DNA from: Pseudomonas quercus
GTDB taxonomy: Bacteria > Pseudomonadota > Gammaproteobacteria > Pseudomonadales > Pseudomonadaceae
DNA length: 64,000 nt
Reading direction: 5' to 3'
NCBI RefSeq assembly: GCF_012033695.1
Contig: NZ_JAAVJI010000009.1
Span: forward strand, 62,001 to 126,000
Shown in pieces: positions 8,862-17,893 of this stretch. The first letter of the stretch is position 1. Each line of letters begins with the position of its first letter. The translations under genes and the position numbers were made by a program. The notes beneath the pieces were generated by a model. The model was given only the letters and a program-made list of their open reading frames with translations. It was not told where the DNA came from and did not search any database.

Positions 8862-10418
8862 ATGCGCACAACCCCTTCTCCCTCGTGGCTGCTCTGGTGT
8901 GCCTCCAGCGTTCTGGCAGCCTGTGCGTTGCTGGCTTTCTGGTTTCAGTTGGGCCGGCCTGTGCCGCTGCCTGACGCCACCGCGCCCGGCACGCGCCTGC
9001 AGTGCGCCTCCTATTCACCCTTCGGGAAGGACCAGTCCCCGTTCGACCAGCCCATGGCCCTTCGGCCGGCCCAGCTGGACGAGGACCTGGCCCTGTTAAG
9101 CACCCGGTTCGCCTGCTTGCGCACCTACTCCATGACCGGCCTTGAAGGGCTGCCGTTGCTGGCGCGCAAACACGGCCTGAAGCTGATGCTGGGGGCCTGG
9201 GTGAACAGCAACCCGGCCGATACCCAAAAAGAAGTGGATGCCTTGGTGAAAGCCGCCAACGCTTACCCGGATGTGGTAACAGCGGTAATCGTGGGCAATG
9301 AGGTGCTGCTGCGTAAGGAGGCGACAGGCGAGCGCATGGCTGCCCTGATACGGGAGGTCAAAGGCCAGGTGCGCCAGCCCGTCACCTATGCCGATGTGTG
9401 GGAGTACTGGGCGCGCTACCCGCAAGTAGCGCCCGAAGTGGACTTTCTCATGGTGCACCTGCTGCCCTACTGGGAAGACGTACCCTACGGCGTGGACACG
9501 GCCCTGGCCCATGTACAGGCGATCCACGACGATTTTGCCCGCCGCTTTGCCCCCAAGCCCATCATGGTGGGAGAAACCGGTTGGCCCAGCGAAGGCCGGC
9601 GCCGCGAAACCGCCGAGCCCAGCCCCGTCAACCAAGCCCGCTTCGTACGAGATTTCGTGCACCTGGCCGATCGCCTGGGCTGGCAATACAACCTGATCGA
9701 AGCCATCGACCAGCCTTGGAAGCGCAACAACGAGGGCGCGGTGGGAGGCTACTGGGGCATGCTGGATGCGGACCGGCAGGACAAAGGCGTGTTGTATGGC
9801 CCGGTGAGCAATGTGCCCCACTGGCGCCTATGGTTGTGTATCTCCTGCGCTGTAATGCTTGCCACCCTGGCGGTGGCTGGCCGCCCACGTTCGGCCAGGG
9901 CTGCGCTGGCCCTGCCCTGGCTGGGGGCTATTGCGGGGGCGTGCCTTACCGGCTGGGCACGGCAAGCCGGTGTAGGTGCACGCTACCCAGGCGAATGGCT
10001 ATGGGCGGCTGGGCTTGGGCTACTGAGTATGGCGCTGCTCGCCGACACGGCGCTGCGTTCAGGCCACGTCACAGGCTGGCGCACCAAGGCCATGCACCTG
10101 GCCACCCGCTACCGCAACACACTGGGGTTGCTTGCTGGCTATGCCACTGCCGTGGAAGCCGTGTGGATGGTATTCGACCCTCGCTACCGCAACTTTGCCA
10201 CCGCCGGCCTGCTGGTGCCGGCCCTGGTACTGCTGTGGCGGCCCGCCGCCCTAGCCCCTCACGCTGCACGCTTGCTGGCTGGCATCTGTACCGTGAGTAT
10301 GCCGGCCCAATTGGTCAGGGAAGGCTGGCAAAACCCCTATGCCTGGGGCTGGGCCGTTGTAGCCGGGATAATGGCCTGGTCACTCCGGCCGAGCGCTGGA
10401 AGGCTTCACCGCCCTTAA
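8862..10418 (+). CDS. Membrane-anchored glycoside hydrolase family 17 protein (beta-glucan glucosyltransferase-like)
   Basis: 518 residues. An N-terminal helix (about 9-31) anchors a GH17 domain at about 45-305, followed by some seven hydrophobic helices from 316 to 510. The acid/base Glu147 lies in VIVGNEVLL and the nucleophile Glu238 in IMVGETGWPSEG, both classic GH17 motifs. Proteins of this build in Pseudomonas, Bradyrhizobium (NdvC-like) and relatives elongate or branch periplasmic beta-1,3/1,6-glucans rather than only hydrolysing them; that role is inferred here. No cyclic glucan synthase gene is adjacent. The 3' end overlaps the convergent small membrane protein gene by 39 bases. Confidence 0.82.
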   Translation: MRTTPSPSWLLWCASSVLAACALLAFWFQLGRPVPLPDATAPGTRLQCASYSPFGKDQSPFDQPMALRPAQLDEDLALLSTRFACLRTYSMTGLEGLPLLARKHGLKLMLGAWVNSNPADTQKEVDALVKAANAYPDVVTAVIVGNEVLLRKEATGERMAALIREVKGQVRQPVTYADVWEYWARYPQVAPEVDFLMVHLLPYWEDVPYGVDTALAHVQAIHDDFARRFAPKPIMVGETGWPSEGRRRETAEPSPVNQARFVRDFVHLADRLGWQYNLIEAIDQPWKRNNEGAVGGYWGMLDADRQDKGVLYGPVSNVPHWRLWLCISCAVMLATLAVAGRPRSARAALALPWLGAIAGACLTGWARQAGVGARYPGEWLWAAGLGLLSMALLADTALRSGHVTGWRTKAMHLATRYRNTLGLLAGYATAVEAVWMVFDPRYRNFATAGLLVPALVLLWRPAALAPHAARLLAGICTVSMPAQLVREGWQNPYAWGWAVVAGIMAWSLRPSAGRLHRP

Positions 10419-10754
10419 CCCCGCCGCCACAACCACGGCGCCGGCCAGGGACGTGGTGTACAGCACCAACCCAGGTATCGCCAGCGCCACCCCCAGCGTG
10501 GCCAGGTAGCGCCCGGGCGGCCCAGTGAGCAACCAGGCCGCCACCGTGGCCACAAGGCCTAACAGTGGCCACACATTCCAATGGATCATCTGCCCCATGC
10601 CGGCCCGCGCCTGGCAGGCCAGTTGCTGGGGGGCCGATGCACAGGCACCTACCCACGCCGTATGCTCCATGAGCCCGTAACGTACGGCATAGGCCGTGGC
10701 GACCCAGCCCCCCAGGGCCAGCAAAACAAGCCCTATACGTACGCGGTAATGCAT
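10380..10754 (-). CDS. Small inner-membrane protein of unknown function
   Basis: 124 residues, ATG with AAGGAAAC upstream. Three or four membrane helices: IGLVLLALGGWVATAYAVRY, VWPLLGLVATVAAWLLTG, LATLGVALAIPGLVLYTT and AGAVVVAAGL. A short loop between helices 1 and 2 carries two Cys residues (ACASAPQQLACQA), possibly a periplasmic disulfide. I do not recognise the family. It converges on the GH17 gene and overlaps its last 39 bases, which suggests but does not prove a linked role in envelope glucan formation. Confidence 0.65.
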   Translation of the reverse strand: MHYRVRIGLVLLALGGWVATAYAVRYGLMEHTAWVGACASAPQQLACQARAGMGQMIHWNVWPLLGLVATVAAWLLTGPPGRYLATLGVALAIPGLVLYTTSLAGAVVVAAGLRAVKPSSARPE

Positions 10755-10963
10755 CGGTTTCCTTCCTGTTCAAAGCGCCTGGATAGAGGGTGTACCACGG
10801 CTTGCACAAAAGCGCCCGGATACTCTACATGCCGGGGGCAAAATGGGTGTATCGTCTCGCACCACGTACGGCGTTTGCCGGGTGATAAAAACATTTTCAG
10901 GGGGTTGGCAACTAGCCATCATGGCAGTTGTCTAGTCAGCATCTCGTCGTCAGGAAACATCAC

Positions 10964-12262
10964 ATGCTTCGATTTATACGCCTCGCTGCCTTGATAGGCG
11001 GCCTTGTCATGAGTGCGTTTTCGCTGGCCAAGGACGTCGATCCTGCCAGCTACGGCTTTCCGCTGACTAACCCGTTCGAGGCCACTATTGCCTCTACGCC
11101 GCCGGATCTGCGCCCCAAACTGCCTCTTGACGACGATATCGACCAGGCTGACTACACCCTGAACATTCGCCCGGAGCGCGAATTCATCCTGCCGGACAAC
11201 TTCTGGCCGGTGAAAAAGCTGCGCTACCGCCTAGCCGAGCAGGATCACGCGGCACCGTTGATCTTCCTGATTGCCGGGACCGGTGCTCGCTACGACAGCT
11301 CGCTCAATGAGTTCCTGAAAAAGCTGTTCTGGCAGGCTGGCTATCATGTGGTGCAACTGTCGTCGCCGACCAGCTATGACTTTATCAGCGCTGCTTCGCG
11401 CTTTGCCACGCCAGGCATCAGCAGCGAAGACGCTGAGGACCTGTACCGTGTCATGCAGGGTGTCCGTGCCCAGCACCCCAAGCTTCAGGTTACTGACTAC
11501 TACCTCACCGGCTATAGCCTGGGCGGCCTGGATGCAGCGTTCGTCAGCAAGCTGGATGAAACACGCCGCAGCTTCAACTTCAAGAAAGTGTTGCTGCTCA
11601 ACCCGCCAGTGAACCTCTACACCTCCATCAACAACCTGGACAAGCTGACCCAGACCGAAGTAAAGGGCATCAACAACAGCACCACGTTCTATGAACTGGT
11701 GCTGAAAAAGCTGACCCGCTACTTCCAGCAAAAGGGCTATATCGACCTTAACGAAGCCTTGCTGTATGACTTCCAGCAGTCCCGCCAGCACCTCTCCAAT
11801 GAGCAGATGGCCATGCTGATCGGCGTGTCCTTCCGCTTCTCGGCGGCAGACATTGCCTTCACCTCGGACCTGATCAACCGCCGTGGCCTGATCATTCCCC
11901 CCAAATACCCGATCCGCGAAGGCACCAGCCTCACCGACTTCATGCGCCGTTCCATGCAGTGTGACTTCGACTGCTACATGACCGAGCAGGTCATCCCGAT
12001 GTGGCGCGCCCGTACCGACGGCGGCAGCGTGTTGCAACTGATTGACCAGGTGAGCCTGTACGGCCTGAAGGACTACCTGCAAAGCAGCAGCAAGATCGCG
12101 GTCATGCACAATGCCGACGATGTGATCCTGGGCCCTGGGGACATTGGTTTCCTGCGCAAGACCTTTGGTGACCGGCTCACGCTCTACCCCCTGGGCGGGC
12201 ACTGCGGCAACCTCAATTACCATGTAAACAGCGACGCTATCCTGGAGTTCTTCCGTGGTTAA
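10964..12262 (+). CDS. Exported alpha/beta hydrolase fold protein, coupled to mlaA
   Basis: 432 residues from an ATG with CAGGAAA upstream. N-terminal signal peptide (LIRLAALIGGLVMSAFSLA-type, cleavage near AFSLA-KD). The fold is supported by PLIFLIAGTGARYDSS, the nucleophile elbow LTGYSLGGLDAAF (Ser185), the acid region VMHNADDVILGPGD and a late GGHCGN histidine. The catalytic triad therefore looks complete. It ends inside the start of the mlaA-like gene (eight-base overlap), so the two are translated together. A periplasmic esterase or lipase working beside a phospholipid-transport lipoprotein is a reasonable inference; the substrate is unknown. Confidence 0.78.
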   Translation: MLRFIRLAALIGGLVMSAFSLAKDVDPASYGFPLTNPFEATIASTPPDLRPKLPLDDDIDQADYTLNIRPEREFILPDNFWPVKKLRYRLAEQDHAAPLIFLIAGTGARYDSSLNEFLKKLFWQAGYHVVQLSSPTSYDFISAASRFATPGISSEDAEDLYRVMQGVRAQHPKLQVTDYYLTGYSLGGLDAAFVSKLDETRRSFNFKKVLLLNPPVNLYTSINNLDKLTQTEVKGINNSTTFYELVLKKLTRYFQQKGYIDLNEALLYDFQQSRQHLSNEQMAMLIGVSFRFSAADIAFTSDLINRRGLIIPPKYPIREGTSLTDFMRRSMQCDFDCYMTEQVIPMWRARTDGGSVLQLIDQVSLYGLKDYLQSSSKIAVMHNADDVILGPGDIGFLRKTFGDRLTLYPLGGHCGNLNYHVNSDAILEFFRG

Positions 12263-13031
12263 ACAAGCCCTGCTCATTGCCGCGCTACTGTGCGCAGGCG
12301 TCGCCCAGGCCGACGACGGCCGGGCCCAGACAGACCCGGATGGTTTCAAGGAGCCGCTCAAGCAACTCACGTTCAACCCCGGCCTGGACCAGCGCGAGTT
12401 CGAACGTTCCACGCTCAGTGCGCTGAATGTGTACGACCCGCTGGAATCGTGGAACCGCCGTGTGTACCACTTCAACTACCGGTTCGATGAATGGGTATTC
12501 CTGCCCGTGGTGCGCGGCTACCGCTACATCACCCCTAGCTTCGTGCGCACAGGGGTAAGCAACTTCTTCAATAACCTGGGCGACATCAGCAACCTGATGA
12601 ACTCCCTGCTGCAGCTCAAAGGCAAGCGTTCCCTGGACATCACTGGTCGCCTGCTGATGAACACCACCTTAGGCGTTGCCGGGCTGTGGGACCCGGCTAC
12701 GTACTTCGGCCTGCCTCGCCAGACCGAAGACTTCGGCCAGACCTTGGGCCACTATGGCGTGCCGGAAGGCCCCTACGTAGTGTTGCCAATCTTCGGCCCG
12801 TCCAACCTGCGTGACACCACAGGCCTGTTGACCGACTTTGCTGCCGAGTCCCAAGTCAACTTCCTGAACGTGTCCGAAGAAAGCGGCCGCCATCCAGAAA
12901 TCCTGTTGCTGCGCGCCGTGGACCGTCGCTACACCACCAGCTTCCGCTATGGGCAGCTGAACTCACCGTTCGAGTACGAGAAAGTGCGCTACGTCTACAC
13001 CGAAGCGCGCAAGCTTCAGGTGAGCGAGTAG
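12255..13031 (+). CDS. mlaA: MlaA/VacJ family phospholipid transport protein
   Basis: 258 residues from GTG, overlapping the hydrolase gene. Core MlaA text is present: VYDPLESWNRRVYHFNYRFD, PVVRGYRYITPSFVRTGVSN, FFNNLGDISNLMNSLLQLK and the GHYGVPEGPYVVLPIFGPSN motif. MlaA extracts surface-exposed phospholipids at the outer membrane and passes them to MlaC. Oddly, the leader AALLCAGVAQA-DD has no acceptable lipobox (Leu precedes the Cys); it reads as a signal peptidase I site, so this paralogue may be soluble or held by its membrane-embedded ring. The mlaFEDCB genes are not in the window. Confidence 0.86.
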   Translation: MVKQALLIAALLCAGVAQADDGRAQTDPDGFKEPLKQLTFNPGLDQREFERSTLSALNVYDPLESWNRRVYHFNYRFDEWVFLPVVRGYRYITPSFVRTGVSNFFNNLGDISNLMNSLLQLKGKRSLDITGRLLMNTTLGVAGLWDPATYFGLPRQTEDFGQTLGHYGVPEGPYVVLPIFGPSNLRDTTGLLTDFAAESQVNFLNVSEESGRHPEILLLRAVDRRYTTSFRYGQLNSPFEYEKVRYVYTEARKLQVSE

Positions 13032-13038
13032 CGAATTC

Positions 13039-13073
13039 GCGAGCTGGCACCGGAAGGCCGGCGCCAGCCCGCG
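13039..13073. repeat. REP-type palindrome, possible terminator of the hydrolase-mlaA unit
   Basis: CGCGAGCTGGCACCGG (13039-13054) pairs imperfectly with CCGGCGCCAGCCCGCG (13058-13073). The right arm recurs at the REP near 37576-37591. Confidence 0.7.
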
Positions 13074-13179
13074 ACACTTATTCAAAATCGAAAACCTCGA
13101 TCATTTCCCTCCAAATAACTCACCCATCTATCACGCCTGCCGGCATACCATGGCCCCATTCTGATCTGGAGCCTCTCCC

Positions 13180-14034
13180 ATGCCTATGCTTCGCAAGGTG
13201 CTAAGTACCCACGTTGGCCAACCCACTTCGGACGGTGCCGGCGTACGCTTGATTCGCGTGTTCGGCGGCCCCGGCATCGAACGGTTCGACCCCTTCCTGA
13301 TGCTGGACGAGTTTGGTTCGGTGAACCCGGACGACTACATCGCCGGGTTCCCCCCGCACCCTCACCGCGGCTTTGAAACCGTGACGTACATGCTCGAAGG
13401 CCGCATGCGCCATGAGGACCACATGGGTAACGTGGGCCTGCTGGGCAGTGGTGGCGTTCAGTGGATGACCGCTGCACGCGGTGTGATTCACAGTGAGATG
13501 CCTGAACAGGAAGAAGGCGAGATGCGTGGCTTTCAGCTGTGGCTGAACCTGCCCGCCAAGGCAAAGCTGGGTGATGCCTCTTACCGGGATATTCCCCCGG
13601 CCGATATTCCACGGTTGCAGACGGCCCAAGGTGTAACGGTGGTGGTCATCGCGGGTGAATTCGATGACGGGGAGGTGCAACAGACTGGTGTGGTTCAACG
13701 CCCGGACACAGAGCCCCTGTACCTGGACCTTCACTTGCCTGCAGGGGCGTCAGTGAGCCCCAGCGTACCGGAAGGCCATCGCCCCTTGCTGTATGTCTAT
13801 GAAGGTAGCGTCACCGTCAGCGGGCACGCCGACAGCATCGGGGCGGGCCAATTGGTAAGGCTGTCTGAACAAGGCGCGCTATCGCTCACCAGCACCGCCG
13901 GTTGCCGTGTGTTGCTGATTGCAGGTAAACCCCTCAACGAACCGATCGTGCAGTACGGCCCGTTCGTGATGAATACCCGTGAAGAGATCGAACAGGCCAT
14001 GCGTGACTTCCACGCTAACCGGCTGACGGCCTGA
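13180..14034 (+). CDS. Pirin family protein
   Basis: 284 residues, ATG with GGAG upstream. A bicupin: the N-terminal cupin holds the metal ligands His60 and His62 (FPPHPHRGFETVTYML), His104 and Glu106 (GVIHSEMPEQEE); the second cupin starts near 160 and closes with NEPIVQYGPFVMNTREEI. Bacterial pirins are iron-binding and some act as quercetin 2,3-dioxygenases or modulate metabolic enzymes; the role here cannot be told. All four metal residues are intact. Monocistronic, converging on the acyltransferase gene six bases away. Confidence 0.88.
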   Translation: MPMLRKVLSTHVGQPTSDGAGVRLIRVFGGPGIERFDPFLMLDEFGSVNPDDYIAGFPPHPHRGFETVTYMLEGRMRHEDHMGNVGLLGSGGVQWMTAARGVIHSEMPEQEEGEMRGFQLWLNLPAKAKLGDASYRDIPPADIPRLQTAQGVTVVVIAGEFDDGEVQQTGVVQRPDTEPLYLDLHLPAGASVSPSVPEGHRPLLYVYEGSVTVSGHADSIGAGQLVRLSEQGALSLTSTAGCRVLLIAGKPLNEPIVQYGPFVMNTREEIEQAMRDFHANRLTA

Positions 14035-14040
14035 CAGGCG

Positions 14041-14979
14041 TTAGCGCTTGGCCCGTTTGGGATAGACCCTCGGTTCACCCTCCGGGCGCGACTTGAACCG
14101 GCGGTGGGCCCACAGGTACTGGGCCGGGCATTCACGAATCGCCTGTTCAACCCACTGGTTGATACGCAGGCAGTCCTCTTCAACGGTCTCGGCTGGAAAC
14201 GCCGCCAGCGGCGGATGCACTACCAGCCGATAACCGCTGCCATCGGCCAAGCGCACTTGAGTAAATGGAATGACACGGGCCTTGCCCAACCGGGCGAAGG
14301 TGCTGGTGGCCGTCACTGTGGCTGCAGGAATGCCGAACAGCGGTACGAACACGCTTTGCTTGGCGCCGTAGTCCTGGTCCGGTGCATACCAGATGGCTCT
14401 CCCCTTGCGCAGCAGCTTCATCATGCCACGTACGTCCTCACGCTCCACGGCCAGCGCATCCAGGTTATGTCGCTCGCGGCCACGGCGCTGCACATAATCG
14501 AATACGGGGTTGGCGTGCTCCCGGTACATGCCGTCGATCGTATGGTGCTGGCCCAACAGCGCAGCGCCAATTTCCAACGTGGTGAAGTGGGCAGCCATCA
14601 AGATGGCACCCTCCCCGTCGGCCTGGGCTTGGCGAAGGTGCTCCAGCCCTTCGATATGGGCCAGGCGCGCCAGCCGTGCCTTGGGCCACCACCAACTCAT
14701 GGCCATCTCGAAAAAGGCGATACCGGTGGACCGAAAGTTTTCCTTCAGTAACTGCTGGCGCTGAGCCTCTGATCGTTCAGGAAAGCACAGTTTCAGGTTA
14801 AGCGCGGCGATCTGGCGCCGATCGGTGGCGAAAATACTCATCACCCACCCCAAGGCACTCCCTAGGCGCAGCAGCAGGGTATAGGGCAGTTGCACGGTCA
14901 GCCACAGCAGCCCGAGGCCTAGCCATAGCGGCCAGAAACGGGGGTGCAGAAAGGCTCGGCGAAAGTGCGGTCGTTGCAT
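14041..14979 (-). CDS. Lipid A lauroyl/acyl acyltransferase (LpxL/HtrB family)
   Basis: 312 residues. One N-terminal helix (FWPLWLGLGLLWLTVQLPYT) precedes the catalytic domain. The catalytic H-x4-E is seen as AAHFTTLE (His131, Glu136), followed by the IDGMYREHANPVFD block and the late PVLFGIPAATVT-like segment PLFGIPAATVTATSTFARL. These inner-membrane enzymes add a secondary acyl chain to Kdo2-lipid IVA from acyl-ACP. Length agrees with the family (about 300). Pseudomonas carries several paralogues; whether this one is the HtrB1 or HtrB2 type is not decidable here. Starts 120 bases from minC, which is divergent. Confidence 0.85.
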   Translation of the reverse strand: MQRPHFRRAFLHPRFWPLWLGLGLLWLTVQLPYTLLLRLGSALGWVMSIFATDRRQIAALNLKLCFPERSEAQRQQLLKENFRSTGIAFFEMAMSWWWPKARLARLAHIEGLEHLRQAQADGEGAILMAAHFTTLEIGAALLGQHHTIDGMYREHANPVFDYVQRRGRERHNLDALAVEREDVRGMMKLLRKGRAIWYAPDQDYGAKQSVFVPLFGIPAATVTATSTFARLGKARVIPFTQVRLADGSGYRLVVHPPLAAFPAETVEEDCLRINQWVEQAIRECPAQYLWAHRRFKSRPEGEPRVYPKRAKR

Positions 14980-15099
14980 GAAAAAATCCGGGCTAAGGCA
15001 AAGCTGCGCATTCTACATGGGTTGCGCATGGCTTGCGGCTGGCAAGCGTTCTCGCTATAAGTCACGGCACTTTTCGCGACAAGGCGACATTTGCCGACC

Positions 15100-15855
15100 A
15101 TGAGCCAAACCGAACCTCAGCAGCCTGAAGCCGTGTTCCAACTGAAGGGCAGCATGCTGGCCATCACCGTGCTGGAGCTGGCTCGCAATGACCTTGAAGG
15201 CCTTGACCGCCAATTGGCCGTCAAGGTGGCCCAGGCACCTAACTTCTTCAGCAACACGCCACTGGTGCTGGCGGTCGACAAGTTGCCTGCCAACGGCGGC
15301 CCTATCGACCTGCCGGGCCTGATGCGGGTATGCCGCCACCATGGCCTGCGGACGCTGGCCATCCGCGCGGCACGCATCGAGGACATCGCCGCCGCGATCG
15401 CTATCGACTTGCCGGTGTTGCCGCCTTCCAATGCCCGGGAGCGGCCAGTGGAGCTGGCCGAAGAACGCAAGCCGATTGTGGAAGCGCCACCGCCTGTAGT
15501 GGAAGCACCCCCTAAGCCCGTTGTGCAGCCTACGCGCATAATTACCACGCCAGTGCGGGGCGGCCAGCAGATTTATGCTCAGGGTTGCGACCTGGTTATC
15601 ATTTCATCGGTAAGTTCGGGTGCGGAACTTCTCGCCGACGGCAACATCCATGTCTACGGGCCGATGCGGGGCCGGGCGCTGGCAGGTGTAAAGGGCGACA
15701 CCCGGGCGCGTATCTTCTGCCAGCAACTGGGGGCAGAGCTGGTGTCGATCGCGGGCCAGTACAAGGTCGCCGAAGACCTGCGGCGCGACCCACTCTGGGG
15801 GAACCCCGTGCAGATCAGCCTCAGTGGCGATGTGTTGAACATCACCCGTCTTTAA
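15100..15855 (+). CDS. minC: Septum site-determining protein MinC
   Basis: 251 residues from the ATG at 15100. N-terminal FtsZ-inhibiting domain ([16 protein letters not shown], residues about 10-105), a Pro-rich linker ([15 protein letters not shown]), then the C-terminal beta-helix that binds MinD ([47 protein letters not shown]). With MinD it blocks Z-ring formation at poles. The start is ambiguous: AAGG lies 15 bases before this ATG but only 6 before a TTG at 15091, which would add three residues. First gene of minCDE. Confidence 0.93.
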   Translation: MSQTEPQQPEAVFQLKGSMLAITVLELARNDLEGLDRQLAVKVAQAPNFFSNTPLVLAVDKLPANGGPIDLPGLMRVCRHHGLRTLAIRAARIEDIAAAIAIDLPVLPPSNARERPVELAEERKPIVEAPPPVVEAPPKPVVQPTRIITTPVRGGQQIYAQGCDLVIISSVSSGAELLADGNIHVYGPMRGRALAGVKGDTRARIFCQQLGAELVSIAGQYKVAEDLRRDPLWGNPVQISLSGDVLNITRL

Positions 15856-15864
15856 CGGATACTT

Positions 15865-15899
15865 GCCGCCATTTTATGCGCAGTTGTCTGCATGGCGGC
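15865..15899 (+). terminator. Hairpin after minC
   Basis: GCCGCCAT at 15865-15872 pairs with ATGGCGGC at 15892-15899. No clear T run follows, so it may be a weak terminator or a transcript-stabilising hairpin at the minC 3' end. Confidence 0.5.
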
Positions 15900-15953
15900 G
15901 CATTTACGCAGTACGTACATCCATAAGTACTCGATCTTCATCTTCACGTTTTC

Positions 15954-15974
15954 AAGGACTCAACGTCCTTTTTT
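15954..15974 (+). terminator. Terminator/attenuator-like hairpin upstream of minD
   Basis: AAGGAC (15954-15959) and GTCCTT (15965-15970) form a six-base stem with a five-base loop, followed directly by a T run. It lies only about 19 bases before the minD start codon, where it could terminate minC transcripts or set the minC to minDE ratio. Confidence 0.5.
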
Positions 15975-15992
15975 CATTAGGGGTGATACACC

Positions 15993-16808
15993 TTGGCCAA
16001 GATTCTCGTGGTTACTTCCGGCAAGGGTGGTGTGGGCAAGACCACCACCAGCGCTGCCATCGGCACAGGCCTGGCATTGCGCGGCCACAAAACCGTTATC
16101 GTCGACTTCGACGTCGGCCTGCGTAACCTGGACCTGATCATGGGCTGCGAGCGGCGCGTGGTGTACGACTTTGTGAACGTTGTGAACAACGAGGCCACAC
16201 TCAAGCAGGCCCTGATCAAGGACAAGCGCCTTGAGAACCTGTTTGTGCTGGCCGCCAGCCAGACCCGTGACAAGGACGCCCTCACCCAGGACGGCGTAGA
16301 GAAAGTATTGAACGAGCTCAAGGAAGAGTTCGAGTACGTGATCTGTGATTCGCCAGCGGGTATCGAGAAAGGCGCCAGCCTGGCCATGTACTTCGCGGAC
16401 GAGGCCATCGTGGTCACCAACCCGGAAGTATCCTCCGTGCGGGACTCGGACCGCATGCTGGGCCTGCTGGCCAGCAAGTCGCGCCGCGCCGAGAAAGGCG
16501 ATGACGCTATCAAGGAGCACCTGCTGCTGACCCGTTACAACCCGGAGCGCGTCAGCAAGGGTGAAATGCTGGGCGTCGAGGACGTCGAGGAAATCCTTGC
16601 CATTCGCCTACTGGGCGTGATCCCCGAGTCCCAGGCCGTGCTCAAGGCCTCCAACCAGGGCGTGCCGGTGATTCTCGACGAGCAGAGCGATGCCGGCCAG
16701 GCCTACAGTGACGCCGTGGACCGCTTGCTGGGCAAAACCGTCGAACATCGGTTCCTCGACGTGAAGAAAAAAGGCTGGATTCAACGCATCTTCGGAGGCC
16801 GTGAATGA
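15993..16808 (+). CDS. minD: Septum site-determining ATPase MinD
   Basis: 271 residues from a TTG start preceded by AGGGGTGA. The deviant Walker A motif [10 protein letters not shown] is at residues 10-19 with the signature Lys; the switch regions [15 protein letters not shown] and [13 protein letters not shown] follow; the C-terminal amphipathic membrane-targeting helix ends in [13 protein letters not shown]. MinD binds the membrane as an ATP dimer, recruits MinC and is released by MinE. Length matches the family (about 270). Its stop overlaps the minE start by four bases. Confidence 0.96.
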   Translation: MAKILVVTSGKGGVGKTTTSAAIGTGLALRGHKTVIVDFDVGLRNLDLIMGCERRVVYDFVNVVNNEATLKQALIKDKRLENLFVLAASQTRDKDALTQDGVEKVLNELKEEFEYVICDSPAGIEKGASLAMYFADEAIVVTNPEVSSVRDSDRMLGLLASKSRRAEKGDDAIKEHLLLTRYNPERVSKGEMLGVEDVEEILAIRLLGVIPESQAVLKASNQGVPVILDEQSDAGQAYSDAVDRLLGKTVEHRFLDVKKKGWIQRIFGGRE

Positions 16809-17059
16809 ATATTTTCGACTTCTTTCGAGACCGCAAAAAGGCGAGCACCGCCTCGGTCGCGAAGGAGCGTCTACAGATCATCGTGGCGCACGAGCGCGGT
16901 CAGCGGGCGACTCCAGACTACCTCCCTGCCTTGCAGAAAGAGCTGGTTGAAGTGATTCGCAAATACGTCAGTATCGACAGCGATGACGTACAGGTTGCCC
17001 TGGAGAACCAAGGCAGCTGTTCGATCCTCGAACTCAACATCACCCTGCCCGACCGTTAA
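16805..17059 (+). CDS. minE: Cell division topological specificity factor MinE
   Basis: 84 residues. [20 protein letters not shown] is the membrane-targeting and MinD-contact start, [13 protein letters not shown] is the anti-MinCD helix, and [16 protein letters not shown]...[21 protein letters not shown] is the topological specificity domain. It stimulates MinD ATPase and drives pole-to-pole oscillation. ATG overlaps the minD stop (ATGA), so the two are translationally coupled. Confidence 0.95.
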   Translation: MNIFDFFRDRKKASTASVAKERLQIIVAHERGQRATPDYLPALQKELVEVIRKYVSIDSDDVQVALENQGSCSILELNITLPDR

Positions 17060-17076
17060 GCCGGGTTTGCTACAGG

Positions 17077-17107
17077 CGCGGCGACCCATGGGTCGCCGCG
17101 TGTGTTT
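17077..17107 (+). terminator. Intrinsic terminator after minE
   Basis: Bases 17077-17100 are a perfect 24-base palindrome (arms CGCGGCGACCCA and its complement), followed by TGTGTTTT. It separates minCDE from rluA. Confidence 0.8.
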
Positions 17108-17122
17108 TCAGAGACCAGTGCA

Positions 17123-17758
17123 ATGCCCCTGTCCAACATCCGCATCCTGCACCAGGACCCTACCTTTCTGGTGATCGACAAGCCCACCCTGCTGCTGTCC
17201 GTGCCCGGCCGGGCGGATGACAACAAGGATTGCCTGATCACCCGGCTGCAGGAAAACGGTTACCCGGAGGCGCTGATCGTTCACCGGCTGGACTGGGAAA
17301 CGTCGGGTATCATCCTGTTAGCGCGCGACCCCCACAGCCATCGTGAACTGTCCCGTCAGTTCCATGACCGGGAAACCGAAAAGGCCTACACCGCCCTGTG
17401 CTGGGGCCAGCCGGAACTGGACAGCGGCAGTATCGACCTGCCCCTGCGCTACGACCCGCCCACCAAGCCACGGCATGTGGTGGACCACGAACAGGGCAAG
17501 CACGCGCTGACCTTCTGGAAAGTGCTGGAACGTCATGGCGACTGGTGCCGCGTGGAACTCACGCCCGTCACAGGGCGGTCGCATCAGTTGCGTGTGCACA
17601 TGTTAAGCATCGGCCACCCGCTGTTGGGGGACAGGTTGTATGCCGAAGGTGCCGCACTGGAAGCTGCACTACGGCTGTGCCTGCATGCCTCGATGTTGGC
17701 CTTCAGCCATCCGGCTACCGGCGAGCGCCTACGCTTCCAATGCCCGGCACCGTTTTAA
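17123..17758 (+). CDS. rluA: Dual-specificity rRNA/tRNA pseudouridine synthase RluA
   Basis: 211 residues from the ATG at 17123. The active-site motif is HRLDWETSGIILLA with the catalytic Asp; the flanking text VIDKPTLLLSVPGR, ETEKAYTALCWGQPE, TPVTGRSHQLRVHML and IGHPLLGDRLYA follows E. coli RluA closely in order and length (219 there). RluA isomerises U746 of 23S rRNA and U32 of several tRNAs. The ribosome binding site is weak (GAGA). It lies just beyond the minE terminator, an arrangement conserved in Pseudomonas. Confidence 0.88.
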   Translation: MPLSNIRILHQDPTFLVIDKPTLLLSVPGRADDNKDCLITRLQENGYPEALIVHRLDWETSGIILLARDPHSHRELSRQFHDRETEKAYTALCWGQPELDSGSIDLPLRYDPPTKPRHVVDHEQGKHALTFWKVLERHGDWCRVELTPVTGRSHQLRVHMLSIGHPLLGDRLYAEGAALEAALRLCLHASMLAFSHPATGERLRFQCPAPF

Positions 17759-17893
17759 CGGCCACGTTGCGATCTGCCCTGTTGGACCGGGCAAAGCCAA
17801 AGGCGTAGCCCGGGAAGGCTGCTTACAGGCCGGTTCGCCCCGTTGGACAGCTGAATGCGATAGACTCGCGCCATTGCTGCCAGGAGCCCCCCG

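Noticed and set aside
11231..12475. Minus-strand frame of 414 codons opposite the hydrolase and mlaA
   Set aside because: Shadow of two convincing plus-strand genes; no family features and no ribosome binding site.
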